DNA of 8,191 bases from Bacillota bacterium (lineage in GTDB: Bacteria > Bacillota > UBA4882 > UBA10575). This document shows, in pieces, positions 5,936-8,191 of the stretch; within the stretch, counting starts at the first letter, position 1, and every line of letters starts with the position of its first letter. The DNA lies in NCBI GenBank assembly GCA_012521315.1, contig JAAYMP010000090.1:1-8191 (forward strand). The letters are read 5' to 3'. Under the pieces are notes generated by a model, which was given only the letters and a program-made list of their open reading frames with translations, had not been told where the DNA came from and did no database searches. The translations under genes and the position numbers were made by a program.

Positions 5936-6736
5936 ATGATCAAACCAGCACCACGCCGGGTTTTACTCTTCCTAACTGCTGCTTTTGTCTTTATGTTACT
6001 CGGCGCCCAAACCGTTCAGGGCGTCGCCCGGGTCGAACCCAGCAAGTTTGTCTTTACTTTAGAACCGGGCACCCGGATCACCGACGCCATTAAGGTCACC
6101 AATACCCAGGATACCGAGGTGGAGTTCACCGCCGTCGTTTACGACTGGACCCTCGACCCTCAAGGTCGGCTCGTCACCTTCAGCGCCGGTGAACGGCCCG
6201 ATACCCTTGACGGTTTGATCAAATTTAATCCCCGCCGGTTTAAACTGGCCCCCGGTCAAAGCCAGTATGTCCGTTTCACCATAACCGCACCCAAAAACGG
6301 TAACTGGTTGGAGAGAAGGGGGATCATCTTTTTCGAAGAAAGCCGTCCCTCGCCCGAAACGGTAGGGTCCACCATGATTTTTCAGGTTGGGACCACGGTT
6401 TATCTCTCTTTTACCGAAACCCTTTATTCCTTCCGTTTGTTAGGGGTAAAGATCGAACCGACACCGCAAGGACGGCCGGTGGCCCTGCTTGGCCTGGCCA
6501 ATGACGGGCAAGCGCATATCCGTTACCAAGTGGCTTACGAAATAACCGGGGAAGACGGTACCCCATCCACCGCCTGGACCAGTGGAGAACAGCTGATCCT
6601 CCCGGACAGCCAGTGCTTACTGACGGTGCCCATTGAGACCGAATTGCCCCCCGGCAATTACCAACTATCAGTAAGGCTGAGTTTTTCCGGGACAACACAA
6701 ACCCTCTCCTCCGTGGTTCCATTTACCATACCCTGA
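5936..6736 (+). CDS. PapD-like periplasmic fimbrial chaperone (two Ig-like domains)
   Basis: Predicted periplasmic chaperone that would bind pilus subunits after Sec export and deliver them to the usher. Length is 266 residues, including a signal peptide (MIKPAPRR, hydrophobic 9-24, cleavage near VQG-VA), within the usual 230-270. Domain one (about 31-160) has the classic pattern: VEPSKFVFTLEPG, IKVTNTQDTEVEFTAVVYDW (52-71), then LIKFNPRRFKLAPGQSQYVRF (94-114), matching the chaperone motif P-x-x-x-x-L-x-P-G-x-x-Q-x-V-R. ERRGIIFFEE (126-135) and the strand IFQVGTTVYLSF (148-159) follow. Domain two (about 168-266) has ALLGLANDGQAHIRY and ends with PPGNYQLSVRLSF (238-250). K37 may correspond to PapD R8, but no clear counterpart of PapD K112 is visible in the G1-like strand. 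DUF916-type WxL-binding proteins look similar, but they carry a C-terminal membrane anchor and this one ends in soluble sequence. The adjacent usher-like gene supports the chaperone call. Confidence 0.78.
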   Translation: MIKPAPRRVLLFLTAAFVFMLLGAQTVQGVARVEPSKFVFTLEPGTRITDAIKVTNTQDTEVEFTAVVYDWTLDPQGRLVTFSAGERPDTLDGLIKFNPRRFKLAPGQSQYVRFTITAPKNGNWLERRGIIFFEESRPSPETVGSTMIFQVGTTVYLSFTETLYSFRLLGVKIEPTPQGRPVALLGLANDGQAHIRYQVAYEITGEDGTPSTAWTSGEQLILPDSQCLLTVPIETELPPGNYQLSVRLSFSGTTQTLSSVVPFTIP

Positions 6737-6760
6737 GTTGTCTTCACCTTGAATTGGCAG

Positions 6761-6770
6761 AAGAGGGGGA
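6761..6770 (+). promoter_or_regulatory. Ribosome binding site of the usher-like gene
   Basis: AAGAGGGGGA, 8 nt before the ATG at 6779-6781. Together with the signal peptide that follows it fixes the start. The gap from the chaperone stop codon is only 42 nt, which indicates one transcript. Confidence 0.7.
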
Positions 6771-6778
6771 ATTATTAA

Positions 6779-8191
6779 ATGCGGAAAAGAAGCAAAAGTC
6801 GAAGCGTTCTTAACTTGCTCCGCGCCATCGTCTTCTGCTGTCTGCTCCCTTTTTTTTTCGGAGCGGCAGCTTTCGCCTGGGATCCCAGCGCTTTGGAGAC
6901 AAGCGTTGTTCTTTTGTTAATTAAAGCGGAAGAGACCACCATCTTCCAGGATCCCTACTTTGAGCTTCTCGAACAGGAAGAAACGCTCTTGGTCCCGGTC
7001 AACCGCCTGGCAACCTATCTCAACCTGGAGGTTTCCTACTTCCGGAAGGAAGAGAAGGTGGTGCTAACCAGCAAAGCCAGTGACAAGTGGGCCGAGATTT
7101 ATCTGGGTGAGAAGATCTACCGGATCAACGGTCAATCCTTTTTAAACAGCCCGCCTCCGGTCTTCTTCCATGGTGACATCTATGTCGGGGTCCCCTTTTT
7201 GGCTGCTTTGCTCGAGGCCGAAATTGACTGGGACTTCAGTTACCAAGCCTTAACCATCAACGCGGACTCGGCCATGCTGAAAAGCCCCACCCTCGTCCAG
7301 CCTGACCAAGTCGCAGCGCCCGGCAAAGAGCAGTCACCACAGGAAGGACCCGCCTTTGCCCTCAGCTCCATCCGGTACCAACTAGGGGTCGAACACCGGG
7401 AGGAAGCAGGCCAACATGAGTCCTTGGCGGGCTTCTTGAAGATCCGCACCGATGGTTATGCCGGCGAATGGGCGCTGTCTGCGGCCGGGAACGGCGCTTA
7501 CGATTTTTATAACCGTACCTTCACGCCCGAACTGACGCTGCTCCGCGGCAAATACCAGAAAGATGGCGAATTAATCATCATCGGCAACGCCACCCTTGAC
7601 TTGGAAAACACCATTGCGGAACAGGACCTCTGGGGAATTTTATACATGATCCCCGACGAACAGATCCGCAGTGAATTAGTGGCTTATACTGACGTCTCCG
7701 GTACCGCCACGGCCGGTGATCAGGTCTTGCTTTACGTCAACGGCCGTTTATGGGCAACCCAGCCGCCCACGGCCGAGGGGGAATACTTCTTCCGTGATGT
7801 GCCGCTCCGGATTAACCGGGTTAACGAAATCCGGGTCGTGATCGAGAAAGAAAACGGCGAAACCATTGCAACAACCCGAAATATTGCCGCTTCCCCCCGG
7901 ATCATGAAGCAAGACGGCAATGAACTCCTGGTCACCGTCGGCTTTTACAAACCGACCGAGATCACAGACTGGGAAGGTGTTCTGGTCGGCTACCGCCAAC
8001 GGAAAGCCTTCACCGCGAACTTCACTTTTGAACAGGAGACCACCGTTTCCGCTCCCTTCATCTCCTTTCCCGAATCGAGTTATATCGGTTTGGACACGGG
8101 GGTCGCTTTCCGGATCAGCGACAACCTCATCTGTACCCTGGACTGGATGGTCGGCGGTAAAATCGAAACCGAGGTGCGCGCGGGTCTTGAG
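6779..8191 (+). CDS. Usher-like outer membrane protein with copper-amine-oxidase-like N-terminal domain, 3' end outside the window
   Basis: Predicted outer membrane usher that would receive chaperone-subunit complexes and secrete and assemble the fibre. I translated 471 codons, open to the window edge; ushers are usually 750-900 residues. A basic, hydrophobic signal peptide spans 1-33 (cleavage near AFA-WD). Residues about 43-165 hold two half-repeats, EETLLVPVNRLATYL and DIYVGVPFLAALLEAEIDWD, resembling the copper amine oxidase N-terminal-like (stalk) domain and placed where ushers have their N-terminal chaperone-binding domain. Strand-like segments follow (193-302): LRGKYQKDGELIIIGNATL, then WGILYM. 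Residues 305-368 look like the usher plug: VLLYVNGRLWA (316-326), GEYFFRDVPL (334-343), NEIRVVIEKENGETI (349-363). After it, LLVTVGFYKP, VGYRQRKAFTANFTFEQET and IGLDTGVAFRISDNLICTLDWMVGG look like barrel strands. Assignment rests on motif pattern and gene order; the C-terminal half is needed for certainty. Confidence 0.76.
   Translation, partial: MRKRSKSRSVLNLLRAIVFCCLLPFFFGAAAFAWDPSALETSVVLLLIKAEETTIFQDPYFELLEQEETLLVPVNRLATYLNLEVSYFRKEEKVVLTSKASDKWAEIYLGEKIYRINGQSFLNSPPPVFFHGDIYVGVPFLAALLEAEIDWDFSYQALTINADSAMLKSPTLVQPDQVAAPGKEQSPQEGPAFALSSIRYQLGVEHREEAGQHESLAGFLKIRTDGYAGEWALSAAGNGAYDFYNRTFTPELTLLRGKYQKDGELIIIGNATLDLENTIAEQDLWGILYMIPDEQIRSELVAYTDVSGTATAGDQVLLYVNGRLWATQPPTAEGEYFFRDVPLRINRVNEIRVVIEKENGETIATTRNIAASPRIMKQDGNELLVTVGFYKPTEITDWEGVLVGYRQRKAFTANFTFEQETTVSAPFISFPESSYIGLDTGVAFRISDNLICTLDWMVGGKIETEVRAGLE

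Noticed and set aside
5936..6736. WxL-binding (DUF916-type) cell-wall protein instead of a fimbrial chaperone
   Set aside because: No C-terminal transmembrane helix and no WxL-type partners, and it is followed directly by an usher-like gene. Kept as the main alternative until a profile search is run.
7240..7999. Minus-strand open frames within the usher-like gene
   Set aside because: Shadows of a continuous 471-codon plus-strand frame with signal peptide and domain pattern.
1..8191. CRISPR array, tRNA, rRNA, insertion sequence or attachment site
   Set aside because: No regularly spaced repeats, tRNA-like cloverleaf, transposase motif or terminal inverted repeats were seen on either strand.

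Overview
The window most likely comes from an endospore-forming Bacillota (Firmicutes) with a moderately high G+C genome. It carries two adjacent genes of a GerA-type spore germination receptor, and strong AGGAGG-like ribosome binding sites precede most genes. The right half encodes what looks like a chaperone-usher (CU) fimbrial locus, which only makes sense in a cell with an outer membrane. Together these point to a diderm spore former, for example a Limnochordia/Hydrogenispora-like or Halanaerobiales-like lineage. The lineage is inferred from gene content, not from a marker gene.

Left half (1-3863), all minus strand. In transcription order: nagA (N-acetylglucosamine-6-phosphate deacetylase, complete active site), yjbQ (UPF0047 family), a GerA-family A subunit, and an overlapping GerB-family permease cut by the left edge. 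The germination genes are translationally coupled by an 8-nt overlap. yjbQ and nagA are housekeeping-type genes that may be read from the same strand without sharing a function with them.

Middle (3864-4110). This is a divergent intergenic region of about 247 bp. It has a G+C-rich segment that can fold in two mutually exclusive ways, next to a very A+T-rich patch that probably holds the promoter(s). I see no gene in it.

Right half (4111-8191), all plus strand. Four consecutive genes for exported proteins: two small secreted beta-rich proteins with related C-terminal domains (candidate pilus subunits), a PapD-like two-domain periplasmic chaperone, and the first 471 residues of an usher-like outer membrane protein that runs off the window. 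The usher has a signal peptide, an N-terminal copper-amine-oxidase-like domain, beta-barrel-like strands, and a plug-like segment with a YVNG motif. The order subunits-chaperone-usher is that of archaic (Csu-type) CU operons. Hairpins lie between the subunit genes and before the chaperone gene. The one before the chaperone has a G+C-rich 8-bp stem and a T-rich tail, and could lower chaperone and usher expression relative to the subunits. This CU-like operon in a sporulating lineage is the most noteworthy content of the window.
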